In this document: positions 17,996 to 26,543 of the stretch, in pieces
How the letters are laid out: every line of letters begins with the position of its first letter
How positions within the stretch are numbered: position 1 is the first letter of the stretch
Source: JADGRA01 sp052143535
Lineage (GTDB): Bacteria > Myxococcota > Myxococcia > Myxococcales > Myxococcaceae
NCBI GenBank assembly: GCA_052143535.1
Contig: JBKQSS010000005.1
Location: 1 to 64,000, forward strand
Direction of reading: 5' to 3'
DNA: 64,000 nucleotides
Notes under the pieces: model-generated
Database searches by the model: none
Told to the model about the DNA's origin: nothing
What the model saw: the letters and a program-made list of their open reading frames with translations, nothing else
Program-made: the position numbers and the translations under genes

Positions 17996-18427
17996 CTAGG
18001 CGTTGGTGCGCGCTGTCTTCGAGCCGACCGCGTCGGCGGCGGGCGCTCGGACGTTTGTTTTCACTTCGGCCAAGCGAGCGAGCGTGTACGCGCCCACTGC
18101 CATCACGACGTCGCGGACTGCGACATCGAAGAAATGCCCGGCGCTGAGCAGATTCAACGCGATGAGAAGCAGCCAGGCAGAAACCAGGTAGGCCCCGGTG
18201 CGGGTGAAGCGGCTCAACACGAGAATGCCGGCGGCAATCTCCACCACACCCACCAAATGCATGAACGAGGAGGGCGCAACACCGAACAGCCGGGGGATGG
18301 TGGGGCTCAGGTAATCCGTCCAGTGCGTCAGCAGGTTTGTGAATTTGTCGAGCCCGGCGACCACCGGCACCAGTCCATACGTCAATCGCAGCGCCCACCA
18401 GGATGAGTTCAGTCGTGAATCGAGCAT
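17996..18427 (-). CDS. DoxX-like membrane protein, first of tandem pair
   Basis: 143 residues, ATG 18427 after GGAGGAAGGG. Four hydrophobic segments (LVPVVAGLDKF; FMHLVGVVEIAAGILVL; YLVSAWLLLIALNLL; RDVVMAVGAYTLARL). GLDKF and GxxEIxxGxxL match DoxX-family helices. It shares the intergenic region with the divergent broken ECF sigma gene, so regulation by that sigma factor is conceivable. Confidence 0.75.
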   Translation of the reverse strand: MLDSRLNSSWWALRLTYGLVPVVAGLDKFTNLLTHWTDYLSPTIPRLFGVAPSSFMHLVGVVEIAAGILVLSRFTRTGAYLVSAWLLLIALNLLSAGHFFDVAVRDVVMAVGAYTLARLAEVKTNVRAPAADAVGSKTARTNA

Positions 18428-18545
18428 GGCCCTTCCTCCAACGCGTACCGGTTGGAGCAGCGAGCCACCCTGGAGGTGACAATTTCCAAAGCCGTCGTCA
18501 CCTTTCCCGTCGCCGCGCCTCTACAGTCACGGGAAGGAGTGACCG

Positions 18546-19238
18546 ATGGCTCTCTCAAGCACCGTCGGCGCTTGGTCGCGCAGTCGTGTGCCCAGCGACG
18601 AGGACATTGTCCGGCTCGTCGTGGCCGGGGACGTCGCACTCTTCGAGGTGCTGATGCGCCGCAATAACCAGCGGCTCTAACGGACGGTGCGTGCCGTCCT
18701 CCGAGCCGACACGGAGGTGGAGGAAGTGATGCAGCAGAGCTACGTCGCTGCTTTCGGCGCCCTTTCCAGTTTCGCTCACGCCTCGAAGTTCTCCACCTGG
18801 CTCATCCGGATTGGCCTCAATGCCGCGCTCGCCTCCCGCCGCCGTTCCGCGCAACTGGTCCCGCTGCCTCAAGACTCCTCCTCCGACGAAGAAACGCCGG
18901 GGGAGCTCTTGCCTAGCACCCAACCGAGTCCCGAGGACCGCGCCAGTGCAGGCGAGCTGAGGTTGCTTCTCGAGCAGGTGCTCGATGGCCTTCCGCTGGC
19001 TTACCGAACGGTGGTGATGCTGCGGGAGGTGGAGGGCCTCTCGACGGCGGAGACAGCCGAGGCCCTAGACGTCAGCGAGGACGTGGTGAAAACTCGGCTG
19101 CACCGAGGCAAGCTGTTGGCACGCGAGACCCTCGATGCCTGGACGTGGCAGAGCGCGGCCTCGGCCTTCCTCTTTCACGCTCCCCGCTGCGACCGCGTGG
19201 TGGCCGTCGTCCTGGGGCAGCTGTTGGAGGCAGGCTGA
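18546..19238 (+). pseudogene. ECF RNA polymerase sigma factor with internal stop codon
   Basis: From ATG 18546, preceded by GAAGGAG, the frame encodes region 2.1 (DEDIVRLVVAGDVALFEVLMRRNNQRL), hits TAA at 18678-18680, and continues in the same frame with RTVRAVLRADTEVEEVMQQSYV, KFSTWLIRIGLNAA and region 4 (LPLAYRTVVMLREVEGLSTAETAEAL-DVSEDVVKTRLHRGK), ending at 19238. Family members have Tyr at the TAA position (QRLYRT), so one base change explains it. Without correction only a 44-residue stub, or a protein restarting after region 2.1, would be made. Real nonsense mutation or base error cannot be told here. Confidence 0.85.
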
Positions 19239-19284
19239 CGCCGGTGCTTCGCCGCCTCCGACGAGGGGCGGGAGTTGTAGCCGA

Positions 19285-19683
19285 CTACTCTTCTTCGGCG
19301 GTAAGGGGATGGTGGCTGAGGGCTAACCGGTTTCCCTCGGGGTCTCGCACATAGAGCGTCCACCGCGTCTCGTGCTCCACCGTCACCTGGGCCCGTTCCA
19401 GCTCGGCGCGCACCTGGTTTCGCTCCTCGGGTGCAATGCGGAGCGCCACCAAGAACCACCCGGGCGACCGGTTGCGAAAGGGAGTGGCCGCGGGCGCCTC
19501 GGCCACCACCGTCTCCAGGGCAAGAAAGGCTCCGGACAGCCCCATCCACACGCTGCGCAACTGCCCGTCCTGCGCCCGGTGCTCGGCCAAGACGGGGAGT
19601 CCGAGCACGTCGCGGTAGAAGGCCACCATCGGCGCCAGCGCCCGGACTTGAAGGGCGAGGTGGTGCACGCCCTGGACGTTCAT
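19285..19683 (-). CDS. Glyoxalase/bleomycin-resistance family protein
   Basis: 132 residues from ATG 19683, which overlaps the upstream stop (ATGA). Vicinal-oxygen-chelate fold: VQGVHHLALQVRALAPMVAFYRDVLGLPVL, a mid segment ALRIAP, and RWTLYVRDPEGNRLAL with the C-terminal metal-ligand region (DPEGN). Could be a lactoylglutathione lyase-like or resistance-type enzyme; the substrate is unknown. Last gene of the six-gene lipid-transport-like operon. Confidence 0.8.
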   Translation of the reverse strand: MNVQGVHHLALQVRALAPMVAFYRDVLGLPVLAEHRAQDGQLRSVWMGLSGAFLALETVVAEAPAATPFRNRSPGWFLVALRIAPEERNQVRAELERAQVTVEHETRWTLYVRDPEGNRLALSHHPLTAEEE

Positions 19684-20600
19684 CCGCCGACTTCGGAGGA
19701 GGGGCCCACGGCGCGCGCCTCGAGAATGGGCCCCGTCTCCAGCACCAACTCGGCGCGCGGGGCAGGCCCCGACGGGGCCGGTGGCAGCTCGTTGCTGCGG
19801 TCGAGCTCGAGGGCACAGAAGGCCCCGAGGCGCACCAGTTGGGCCAGCGCCCGGGCCAGCGTCGCGATGGCCACCTGCACCAGCGCCGCCAGGCCAGCCA
19901 GGCGCAAGGGCGCGCCGGGACTCATTCCGGAGAGGGCGGCTGCCGTGCCGGCCACGGCTGCAGCCAGCACTTCCGTCAGAAGCCACAGTCCCAAAGGGGC
20001 CCACGGCCTTTGCAACAGTGCGCGCCCCGCCTCCCAGCCGGCCAGTGAGGCCGGCTCGTCGCGCAGCACGGCACGCACCACGGCCATTTCCGCCACCAGC
20101 TGCACCAACAGGCCGACCGCCGGCCCCGCCGTCATGACGAGCGCTAGCCCGAAGGCGCCGGCCAGCCCTCCCGGCCGGTGGAGGAGCCCCCGGAGGAAGA
20201 GGGCGACGGCCGAGCCGCCCAAAAGCAGCTGCCAGCCCGTCCAGGCAAGCAGCGCCGCCGCGGCCAGCACCGCCCAGCCGAGGGCGCGCGGCGCAGCCAG
20301 GACGATGGCCTCGGGCAGCCCTGGCACGTCCCGACGGCGCGCCGCGGCGCCGGCCTGCACCACTGCGCCTCCGAGGACGCACGCCTGGAGCATCCAGGCG
20401 ACGACGGCCGCCAGCACGACGCCCCAAAAGCGCACCCGCGCCCCGGCGGAGACGAAGGAGGCCAGCCCGGTTACCCACAACAACGTCGTGCATAACGTCA
20501 CCGCGGCAGCGGCCAGGGCCAACAGCACCGGCGGTGCGGCGCGCGAGAAAGCAGAGGTGGCGCCCAGGCCAAGCGCTCGACGGAAGCCGAGACGCGTCAT
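19680..20600 (-). CDS. Polytopic membrane protein of the Mla-type operon
   Basis: 306 residues, with about six long Ala/Leu/Val-rich membrane segments and a short hydrophilic tail. No known domain recognised. Overlaps mlaD-like upstream and the glyoxalase downstream by four bases each, so it is translated with them. It may be an accessory membrane component of the lipid transport system. Confidence 0.75.
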   Translation of the reverse strand: MTRLGFRRALGLGATSAFSRAAPPVLLALAAAAVTLCTTLLWVTGLASFVSAGARVRFWGVVLAAVVAWMLQACVLGGAVVQAGAAARRRDVPGLPEAIVLAAPRALGWAVLAAAALLAWTGWQLLLGGSAVALFLRGLLHRPGGLAGAFGLALVMTAGPAVGLLVQLVAEMAVVRAVLRDEPASLAGWEAGRALLQRPWAPLGLWLLTEVLAAAVAGTAAALSGMSPGAPLRLAGLAALVQVAIATLARALAQLVRLGAFCALELDRSNELPPAPSGPAPRAELVLETGPILEARAVGPSSEVGG

Positions 20601-21778
20601 GGAGGGGGCACGGTGGGCGCAGACGTGGGGGCTGGCGGCGGCGGGGCCGAGCCCCCCACCGGCTGGCCGGCCTTGTCCAGCTCGCCGCCGTTGGTGACAG
20701 TCATCCGCACCAGCTCGCGCAGAATGCGGTTGCGCTTGACGTTGCCGAGGATGGTGCGCAAGTCGTCGTAGACGCTCGGGTCATTCACCAGCGCCCCCAG
20801 TGTCCCCTCCCCGCTTCGGATGGTGCCGGTAATGGCCTTCAAGTCCTCTGCCACGCCGGCCAGGTTGGCCATGAGGTGCTTGCCGTCTCCGTACACCAGC
20901 TGGTGAATGGCTCCGTCTGGGCTGGTACGGGCGTCGTGCAACAGGGTGCTCAGCTCCGCGGCGGCCTGTCCGAGCTCCCCCACCGCCTTGCCCCCTTGGG
21001 CGTCGTAGAAGAGCGCATGCACGGCCCCCGGTCCGGTGCGCGCCGCCGCCAAAAGGCCATCCACCTCGTCTACCGCATGGTCCACCCGCGCCGCCACCGA
21101 CGAGAGGCGCGAGACGAGGGCACGGGTGTCGTCGGCGGTCTGCTTGTCGTAGACGAGCGCGTGCAAGGTGCCTGGGCCCTTCTCCACCTGGCCGAAAATG
21201 CCGCGGACCGAGGACAGGGCGGCTGCAAGGTCCTCTTTCAGGGCCGGGTCAGCGTAGGCACTGACCGCCCGCTTCAAGTCTTTGGTGATGGACACCGCGT
21301 TCTCCAGCACCACGCCACCGTTTTTGAGCAGGGTGGTGAGCTCCCCGGAGGAGCCGCTCGGGATTTCGCCCCCTGAGGGAATGGGCGGCGACTGGGCCGA
21401 CCCCATCGAGATGTCGATGGCCTTGTCGCCGAGCACGCCCCGGCTGGTGATGCGGGCCACGGAATCCCCCCGGATGCGGCTGGCGAAGCTTCGGGCCAGC
21501 TCCACCTTCACGTCGATGCGCCGGTCCTCGACGTCGGAGAGGAAGTTGATGGCGCTCACCCGGCCCACCTCGAGGCCGCCCAACCACACCGGCGAGTCGG
21601 TCTTCAGGCCTTCGACGTTTTCAAAATACATATGGTAATTGACCTGGCGCTCGAAGACCCGGTTGGCCTTGCCGATGAGCAGCACCACCACCGACAACAG
21701 GGCGAGGGCCAGCGCCACGAAGACGCCGGCACGGACGACAATCCGGCGCTCTTTCTTCTCTGCCGTCTGCTGGGTCAT
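20597..21778 (-). CDS. MlaD-like MCE-domain lipid-binding protein
   Basis: 393 residues. One N-terminal membrane anchor (about 17-38) precedes the MCE domain (about 42-125), whose conserved core reads YHMYFENVEGLKTDSPVWLGGLEVGRV and ARITSRGVLGDKAIDI. A long helical C-terminus follows, with four variants of a G-x-G-T/A-x-H/G-A-L-V/F-Y repeat (KGPGTLHALVYD, TGPGAVHALFYD, GAIHQLVYG, SGEGTLGALVND), then a Pro-rich tail. Such needle-like MCE proteins form hexamers that carry phospholipids between inner and outer membranes. Overlaps its ATPase gene by four bases. Confidence 0.9.
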   Translation of the reverse strand: MTQQTAEKKERRIVVRAGVFVALALALLSVVVLLIGKANRVFERQVNYHMYFENVEGLKTDSPVWLGGLEVGRVSAINFLSDVEDRRIDVKVELARSFASRIRGDSVARITSRGVLGDKAIDISMGSAQSPPIPSGGEIPSGSSGELTTLLKNGGVVLENAVSITKDLKRAVSAYADPALKEDLAAALSSVRGIFGQVEKGPGTLHALVYDKQTADDTRALVSRLSSVAARVDHAVDEVDGLLAAARTGPGAVHALFYDAQGGKAVGELGQAAAELSTLLHDARTSPDGAIHQLVYGDGKHLMANLAGVAEDLKAITGTIRSGEGTLGALVNDPSVYDDLRTILGNVKRNRILRELVRMTVTNGGELDKAGQPVGGSAPPPPAPTSAPTVPPP

Positions 21779-22551
21779 GCCCCTACTCCCCGGCTTTCGG
21801 TGCGTGGCAAGCGCGCGTCGAGAAACGCGCGCACGTCGCTATTCCGGCTGTTCTGCATCTCGGCCACAGTCCCCACCTGGACGATTTTTCGGTTTGCCAG
21901 CAGCGCCATTCGGTCCGAGACGTAAAAGGCCGAGGGCATGTCGTGGGTGACGACGATGGAGGTGCAGCCAAGCTCGGCCTTCATCCGCAGGATGAGGTTC
22001 TCGATGATGCGGGTGCTGATGGGGTCGAGGCCGGTGGTCGGCTCGTCCCAAAGGATGACTTCCGGCTCGCTGGTGATGGCCCGGGCTAGGCCCACCCGCT
22101 TCTTCATTCCTCCGGAGAGGTCGGACGGATACATCGCCTCGATGCCCGGCAGATTCACCATCTTCAGAGTCCGAGCCACCCGTTCGGCCAGCTCCGGGCG
22201 GCCCATCTTGGGAAAGTGCTCCCGCAAAGGGTAGGCAATGTTGTCCCCCACCGTCAGCGAGTCGAAAAGCGCCGAGCCCTGGAAGACGTATGCCACCTGT
22301 CGGCGGACGTCGAGAAACTGTTGCTCCGAGAAATAGGTGATTTCTTGCCCCTTGAATTCGATGGCCCCCGCATCCGGGTGAACCAGCCCGATGAGGGACT
22401 TGAGCAGCACGCTCTTGCCGCTTCCCGAGCCTCCGATGACAGTCAACGTCTCGTGAGGCCTGATGGCCAAGCTAAGCCCGTCGAACACCACCTTCGTGCC
22501 GAAGGACTTCTTCAAGTCCCGGAAGCGGATGAGGTCGCCGCCGTCGGTCAC
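21775..22551 (-). CDS. MlaF-like ABC transporter ATPase
   Basis: 258 residues. Walker A GGSGSGKSVLLKSLIGL, Q-loop YVFQGSALFDSLTVGDNI, signature LSGGMKKRVGLARAI, Walker B PEVILWDEPTTGLDP and the switch VVTHDM. The signature LSGGM(K/R)KRV and FQGSALFDS are typical of MlaF/Mkl ATPases that power MCE lipid transporters. Overlaps the MlaE-like and MlaD-like genes by four bases. Confidence 0.92.
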   Translation of the reverse strand: MTDGGDLIRFRDLKKSFGTKVVFDGLSLAIRPHETLTVIGGSGSGKSVLLKSLIGLVHPDAGAIEFKGQEITYFSEQQFLDVRRQVAYVFQGSALFDSLTVGDNIAYPLREHFPKMGRPELAERVARTLKMVNLPGIEAMYPSDLSGGMKKRVGLARAITSEPEVILWDEPTTGLDPISTRIIENLILRMKAELGCTSIVVTHDMPSAFYVSDRMALLANRKIVQVGTVAEMQNSRNSDVRAFLDARLPRTESRGVGA

Positions 22552-23396
22552 GCCAGCACCAAGAGGAGCAGCTTGGTGAGGAAAAAGTCCGCCACCAGCA
22601 CCGCCACTGAGGCGACCGCCACGGTCTCGGTGGTGGCCCGGCCCACCCCCTCAGTGCCACCCGTCACCCGGAAGCCCTGGTAACAGCCCACCGCTCCGAC
22701 GATGGCACCGAAGACCACCGCCTTGCCCACACCGCTGAAAAAGTCCTTCAAGTCCACCGTGTCCAGCGCCGACTCATAAAACTGGACCAGCGGGATGTGG
22801 TACTCGAAATTCACCACTGCCGCGCCCGCCGCCATCCCCGCCACGTCGGCCAACACCGTCAACAGCGGCAGGACGATGATGCACGCCCAGAGGCGGGGGG
22901 AGACCAGCTTCTTCACCGGGTCGGCTCCCAGGGCCCTTATGGCGTCCAGCTGCTCGGTGACGTTCATCGAGCCGAGCTCCGCCGCAATGCCCGAGCCGAC
23001 CCGGCTGCCAACGGTGAGGGCGGTCAGCACCGGCCCCAGCTCGCGGAAGATGGTCAGCACCGCTACCTTGCCAACGGTGTGACCGACGCCGAAACGGCCG
23101 AGGAAAAATCCAAACTGCAGACAGATGACCAGGCCGGCGAAGACCGCGGTGAAGCTGGCGATGGACAGCGAGCGCACACCCAAGGACTCCACTTGGTAGA
23201 ACAGCGCCCCGAGCTCCAGCGGAGGCCGAAGGCCTCGCACCAGGGCGCGACCGGCGAGGAGAAAGCACCCCCCGAGGGCGTCTAGGGCGTTCATCGCCCG
23301 GCGCCGGAAGGGCAACAGCTGTTCCAGCTCCTCGCCCACCAGACCGGCGATGGACTCGTGCTCTTCCGGCTCCGAGGCGCCCGGTGCCTGGCTCAC
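22548..23396 (-). CDS. MlaE-like ABC transporter permease
   Basis: 282 residues from GTG 23396, which overlaps the upstream lipoprotein stop (GTGA); ATG 23294 would give 248 residues and keep all family similarity. Permease core: LSIASFTAVFAGLVICLQ, FRELGPVLTALTVGSRVGSGIAAELGSM, NVTEQLDAIRALGADPVKKLVSPR and five to six membrane helices. MlaE pairs with MlaF and MlaD in the inner membrane for phospholipid trafficking. Confidence 0.9.
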   Translation of the reverse strand: MSQAPGASEPEEHESIAGLVGEELEQLLPFRRRAMNALDALGGCFLLAGRALVRGLRPPLELGALFYQVESLGVRSLSIASFTAVFAGLVICLQFGFFLGRFGVGHTVGKVAVLTIFRELGPVLTALTVGSRVGSGIAAELGSMNVTEQLDAIRALGADPVKKLVSPRLWACIIVLPLLTVLADVAGMAAGAAVVNFEYHIPLVQFYESALDTVDLKDFFSGVGKAVVFGAIVGAVGCYQGFRVTGGTEGVGRATTETVAVASVAVLVADFFLTKLLLLVLA

Positions 23397-23881
23397 TTCT
23401 GCCGCTCCGTGGCGAAACCTTGCACCAGTGCCTGAAATTGCCCCAGCCGGTTCTGGTAGCGGCCCGGGTAGGCGACGTAGGCGAAGTCGTAGATGCAGCC
23501 GTCTTTCTTCACCACCACCAGCCCGAGCTCGCGTGCCACGCCATCCATCTTGGCGCTGTAGTGCGAAAACAGCGCGTCGCGGCCGTCGAGCATCTGCGTG
23601 GTTTGCTCCAGCTTCTGGACGTCGGTGAAGCCGATGAGGAGTTGGCGGTTGAGGGCCACCAGCGGGACGTCCTCGTACTGCTTGCAGGTGGAGTTGACCC
23701 AGAAAGCGAAGTCGGGCGGGCTGGTGACCCACGAAAAGTCGCTATCTTTGAGGGTGACTTCGTGCCAGTCGGCGGGAATGGGGCCGACGCGATAACGGGT
23801 GTCGGGGGTCACCACCACCCCGTCGCGCAGGCTGACGCTGCGGCACCCGCCGCACAGCAGGCCCAAGGCGACCACCACCAT
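23393..23881 (-). CDS. Putative lipoprotein at the head of the Mla-type operon
   Basis: 162 residues from ATG 23881 (MVVVALGLLCGGC); a TTG or GTG 24-33 bases upstream would add a positively charged LPRRPGA and make a better signal. Mature protein has WHEVTLKDSDFSWVTSPPDFAFWVNSTCK split around the phrase DDVPLVALN-like region, a second Cys and a C-terminal amphipathic helix; no domain recognised by me. It might be the lipid-anchored partner of the transporter. Its promoter region is shared with divergent lexA. Confidence 0.65.
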   Translation of the reverse strand: MVVVALGLLCGGCRSVSLRDGVVVTPDTRYRVGPIPADWHEVTLKDSDFSWVTSPPDFAFWVNSTCKQYEDVPLVALNRQLLIGFTDVQKLEQTTQMLDGRDALFSHYSAKMDGVARELGLVVVKKDGCIYDFAYVAYPGRYQNRLGQFQALVQGFATERQK

Positions 23882-23975
23882 GGCGCCCGGGCGCCTCGGC
23901 AAGAGCACGTCCACGTCGGCCGGCAGCCTAACCTGGCCCAAGCGAGAGCGCGGGCCGGAGTTTCGCGACATTCGG

Positions 23976-24004
23976 TTGACTCTGCACGTCCGTTCAGGCA
24001 CCCT
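23976..24004 (+). promoter_or_regulatory. LexA operator over the lexA promoter
   Basis: CTGCACGTCCGTTCAGG at 23982-23998 fits every position of the degenerate box I recall for Myxococcus xanthus lexA (CTRHAMRYBYGTTCAGS). It fills the space just after TTGACT (23976-23981, a good -35), with CACCCT as a poor -10 from 23999, so bound LexA would block RNA polymerase. It lies 66 bases before the lexA start. Confidence 0.7.
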
Positions 24005-24064
24005 GTCCTGGCTCGAAAACAGCCTCGGCGCCCCGCGCGGGCGTCCCCTGGGGAGGGCAAGACG

Positions 24065-24718
24065 ATGGAAGAGCTCACCGGACGGCAGCGCGAAATCCTC
24101 CAATTCATCGTCAAGGAGACCGAGGAGCGCGGCTACCCCCCGACCATCCGGGAAATTGGTGAAGAGATGGACATTCGCTCCACCAACGGTGTGAACGACC
24201 ATCTCAAGGCCTTGGAGCGCAAAGGCTATGTGCTGCGAGGCGAGCAGCAGTCCCGCGCCCTGGTTCCCACCAAACGGGCACGGCTGGTGTTGGGCATCGG
24301 CGCAGGCCGGCGCGATGCCAACCTAGTGGAGGTGCCGGTGCTGGGCCGGGTCGCCGCTGGTGTCCCCCTCCTGGCGGTGGAAAACGTCGAGGACTCGGTC
24401 AAAATCGACAGCTTCCTGCTGGGCGGCAGCGGCAAGGAAGTCTTCGCCCTGAGGGTGAAGGGCGAGTCGATGATTGAGGACGGCATCCACGACGGGGACT
24501 ACCTCTTCGTCCGCAAGACGCCGACCGCCAGCGCCGGGGACATTGTGGTGGCGCTCATCGAGGACGAGGCCACCTGCAAGCGCTATTTCCCCGAGGGCGA
24601 CCGCATCCGTTTTCAACCGGCGAACCGCACCATGACCCCCATCTACATCAACAAGTCCCAATTTCGCTCGACGATGATTTTGGGCCAGGTGGTGGGCGTC
24701 TACCGCAAGGTGCACTGA
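24065..24718 (+). CDS. lexA: LexA repressor, SOS regulator
   Basis: 217 residues from ATG 24065. N-terminal winged helix (LTGRQREILQFIVKETEERGYPPTIREIGEEM, recognition helix SSTNGVNDHLKALERKGY-like); C-terminal S24 peptidase with cleavage site Ala-Gly in GRVAAGVP, nucleophile Ser in KGESMIEDGI and general-base Lys in ATCKRYF. Represses DNA-damage genes until RecA-stimulated self-cleavage. A matching operator upstream indicates autoregulation. Confidence 0.95.
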   Translation: MEELTGRQREILQFIVKETEERGYPPTIREIGEEMDIRSTNGVNDHLKALERKGYVLRGEQQSRALVPTKRARLVLGIGAGRRDANLVEVPVLGRVAAGVPLLAVENVEDSVKIDSFLLGGSGKEVFALRVKGESMIEDGIHDGDYLFVRKTPTASAGDIVVALIEDEATCKRYFPEGDRIRFQPANRTMTPIYINKSQFRSTMILGQVVGVYRKVH

Positions 24719-24808
24719 GACACCTCGGAGGCGCTTTCCCAGAAGTCCACCGGCGGCCCGCGTCTCTTCCTTTCGAGTCTGCCCGGCTGCGTCCCACGCA
24801 AGGGCTCT

Positions 24809-26440
24809 TCAGGGCCCGGCGCCCGTGTCGGTGCAGTTGGGCTCCCCCACCTCTGAGCAAAAGGACGAAACCGTCATGCCGGGCGTCGCAAAGGTGTTGT
24901 CCTGGCCGTAGCTGGTGAAATTCCCCGATGAGATGTCTACCAGCGCAATGCCGTACGAGGGGTAGCTTTGAATTGCGCAGTTGGCGATGGTGGGCCCAGT
25001 CAGGGCATTGGCGTTGCCAGTTGCGTTGCTTACCGAAATGGCACCCGTCCCGTAGGAGGGCGGGGGCGCGAGGAGGGTGCTGTTGGCGTAGTTGACGGTG
25101 GCGTACGTCAGCGAGGAGCCGCCCTGGCCTGCTTGCACGACGTTGAAGTTGAGGCCGCCCCAGGCCCCGGCATCGGGCAAGGCCAAGCTGCTGGTGAAGA
25201 CAATGGCGCCGCTGGAGGAGTCCTTGCCGTTCGCTTGGAGCAGGCCCGAGCCAAGCGCCTCCGGGTCCACGTCCAACTCGGTGCTGGGCGCAAACTTGAG
25301 CGTGTTGGGGGCGGAGATGGTGAGTGTGGCCACCGGACCGCTGGCCGAACCAATCCCGATGGAGCACTCGGCCAGAATGGGCAGCGACAGGGGTTGCCAG
25401 GTCTGGCTGGTCACCACGTTGCATTCGGAGTTGACGTAAGAGCGAAACGCCACGCCGGCCGTCAGGCCAGGCGGCGTCGACGGTGCGGAGAGGGAAGTCG
25501 GAACCGTCGCGCCCTGGTTCGCCTCGAGGACGAAGGGGTAGTGGGCCGTCATCTCCCAGCTGGTGACGGTGATGTCGGCCGAACCTGCTCCGAAGCCGGC
25601 ATTCAATCCGGCGAAGACCAGGCCATGTCCGGCGGAGCTGCTGATGGTCAGCTGCGTCAGCATCGGCGAAGCAGAGGACCCCGGGCTCGTACCGACGACA
25701 TCGCCACCCTCCACGGTGAGCGCCGCCGTCTCCTGCAAGTCGTTGGCGCCGCTCCCGCCAGCGTACTCGACGGTGGTGTAGGCGATGGAGCTGCCGGTGC
25801 TTTGGGGGCCAAGCACAATGCCGCCCCAGTCGCCGGCGTCCGGAGTGGCCGAGCCGGAGGTGAAAATTACGGGCGCGGCGCTGGTCCCATTGGCCAGAAG
25901 CGAGCCAGGGGCGTCAACGCCCACTCTGAGCGCGGTGACGGGCGAGCCACTGGCGAAGGTGACCGTCGTTCCAGGTTGGACAGTGAGGACTGGGCTGTTG
26001 GGACCGGCCACCACCACCGTCTGCGAGACCGTCCACACGCAGCTCGCATCCAACGTAAGGTTGGAGGTGACGGTACTGGGCACACTGCAGGCGTCGTAGG
26101 TGAAGGCGTTGGGGAGGACTGCGAATTGTCCGCCCGGGTTGGTGACGGTGACCGCGACGCTGCCTGCCGTCCCGGGGGGCGAAGTTGCGGAGAGTTGGCT
26201 CGCGCTGTCGACCGCGACGCCGATGGCCGGGGCCGTGCCGAACTTCACCGTGGCCCCGGACTGGAAGTTGGCGCCGGAGATGATGACGCTTGTCCCGCCC
26301 AAGGTTGAGCCTGAATCCGGCACCACGCTGGCGATGGTGGCGCCCGACGAGCTCCCACCGACATTCCCGGTACAGCCAGAGGCCGCAAGCACCAGGCTGA
26401 AAACCAGCGGAGAGAGGGAACGGAAGCTACGGCGCGGCAT
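24809..26440 (-). CDS. Surface lipoprotein with IPT/TIG domain and duplicated beta-helix-like region
   Basis: 543 residues from ATG 26440 (MPRRSFRSLSPLVFSL...), with signal and lipobox ending AASGC. Residues about 35-115 are an IPT/TIG Ig-like domain (VVPDSGSTLGGTSVIISGANF; FGTAPA). The rest holds two similar halves, each with LTVQPGT- or LTISAPNT-like text, LLANGT/LLQANGK, PVIFTSGSATPDAGDWGGI versus IVFTSSLALPDAGAWGGL, and AYTTVEYAGG versus TYATVNYANS, the look of a right-handed parallel beta-helix. Probably exposed outer-surface protein; ligand unknown. Confidence 0.8.
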   Translation of the reverse strand: MPRRSFRSLSPLVFSLVLAASGCTGNVGGSSSGATIASVVPDSGSTLGGTSVIISGANFQSGATVKFGTAPAIGVAVDSASQLSATSPPGTAGSVAVTVTNPGGQFAVLPNAFTYDACSVPSTVTSNLTLDASCVWTVSQTVVVAGPNSPVLTVQPGTTVTFASGSPVTALRVGVDAPGSLLANGTSAAPVIFTSGSATPDAGDWGGIVLGPQSTGSSIAYTTVEYAGGSGANDLQETAALTVEGGDVVGTSPGSSASPMLTQLTISSSAGHGLVFAGLNAGFGAGSADITVTSWEMTAHYPFVLEANQGATVPTSLSAPSTPPGLTAGVAFRSYVNSECNVVTSQTWQPLSLPILAECSIGIGSASGPVATLTISAPNTLKFAPSTELDVDPEALGSGLLQANGKDSSSGAIVFTSSLALPDAGAWGGLNFNVVQAGQGGSSLTYATVNYANSTLLAPPPSYGTGAISVSNATGNANALTGPTIANCAIQSYPSYGIALVDISSGNFTSYGQDNTFATPGMTVSSFCSEVGEPNCTDTGAGP

Positions 26441-26543
26441 GGCCTCTCCACATGTTACCAAGCTTCGTCGGACCGACGGCCTGGTGCCGAGAGCTACGGA
26501 AAGCACACACCTCACACCCTACGCCTGACACCTCGGAAGGTGC

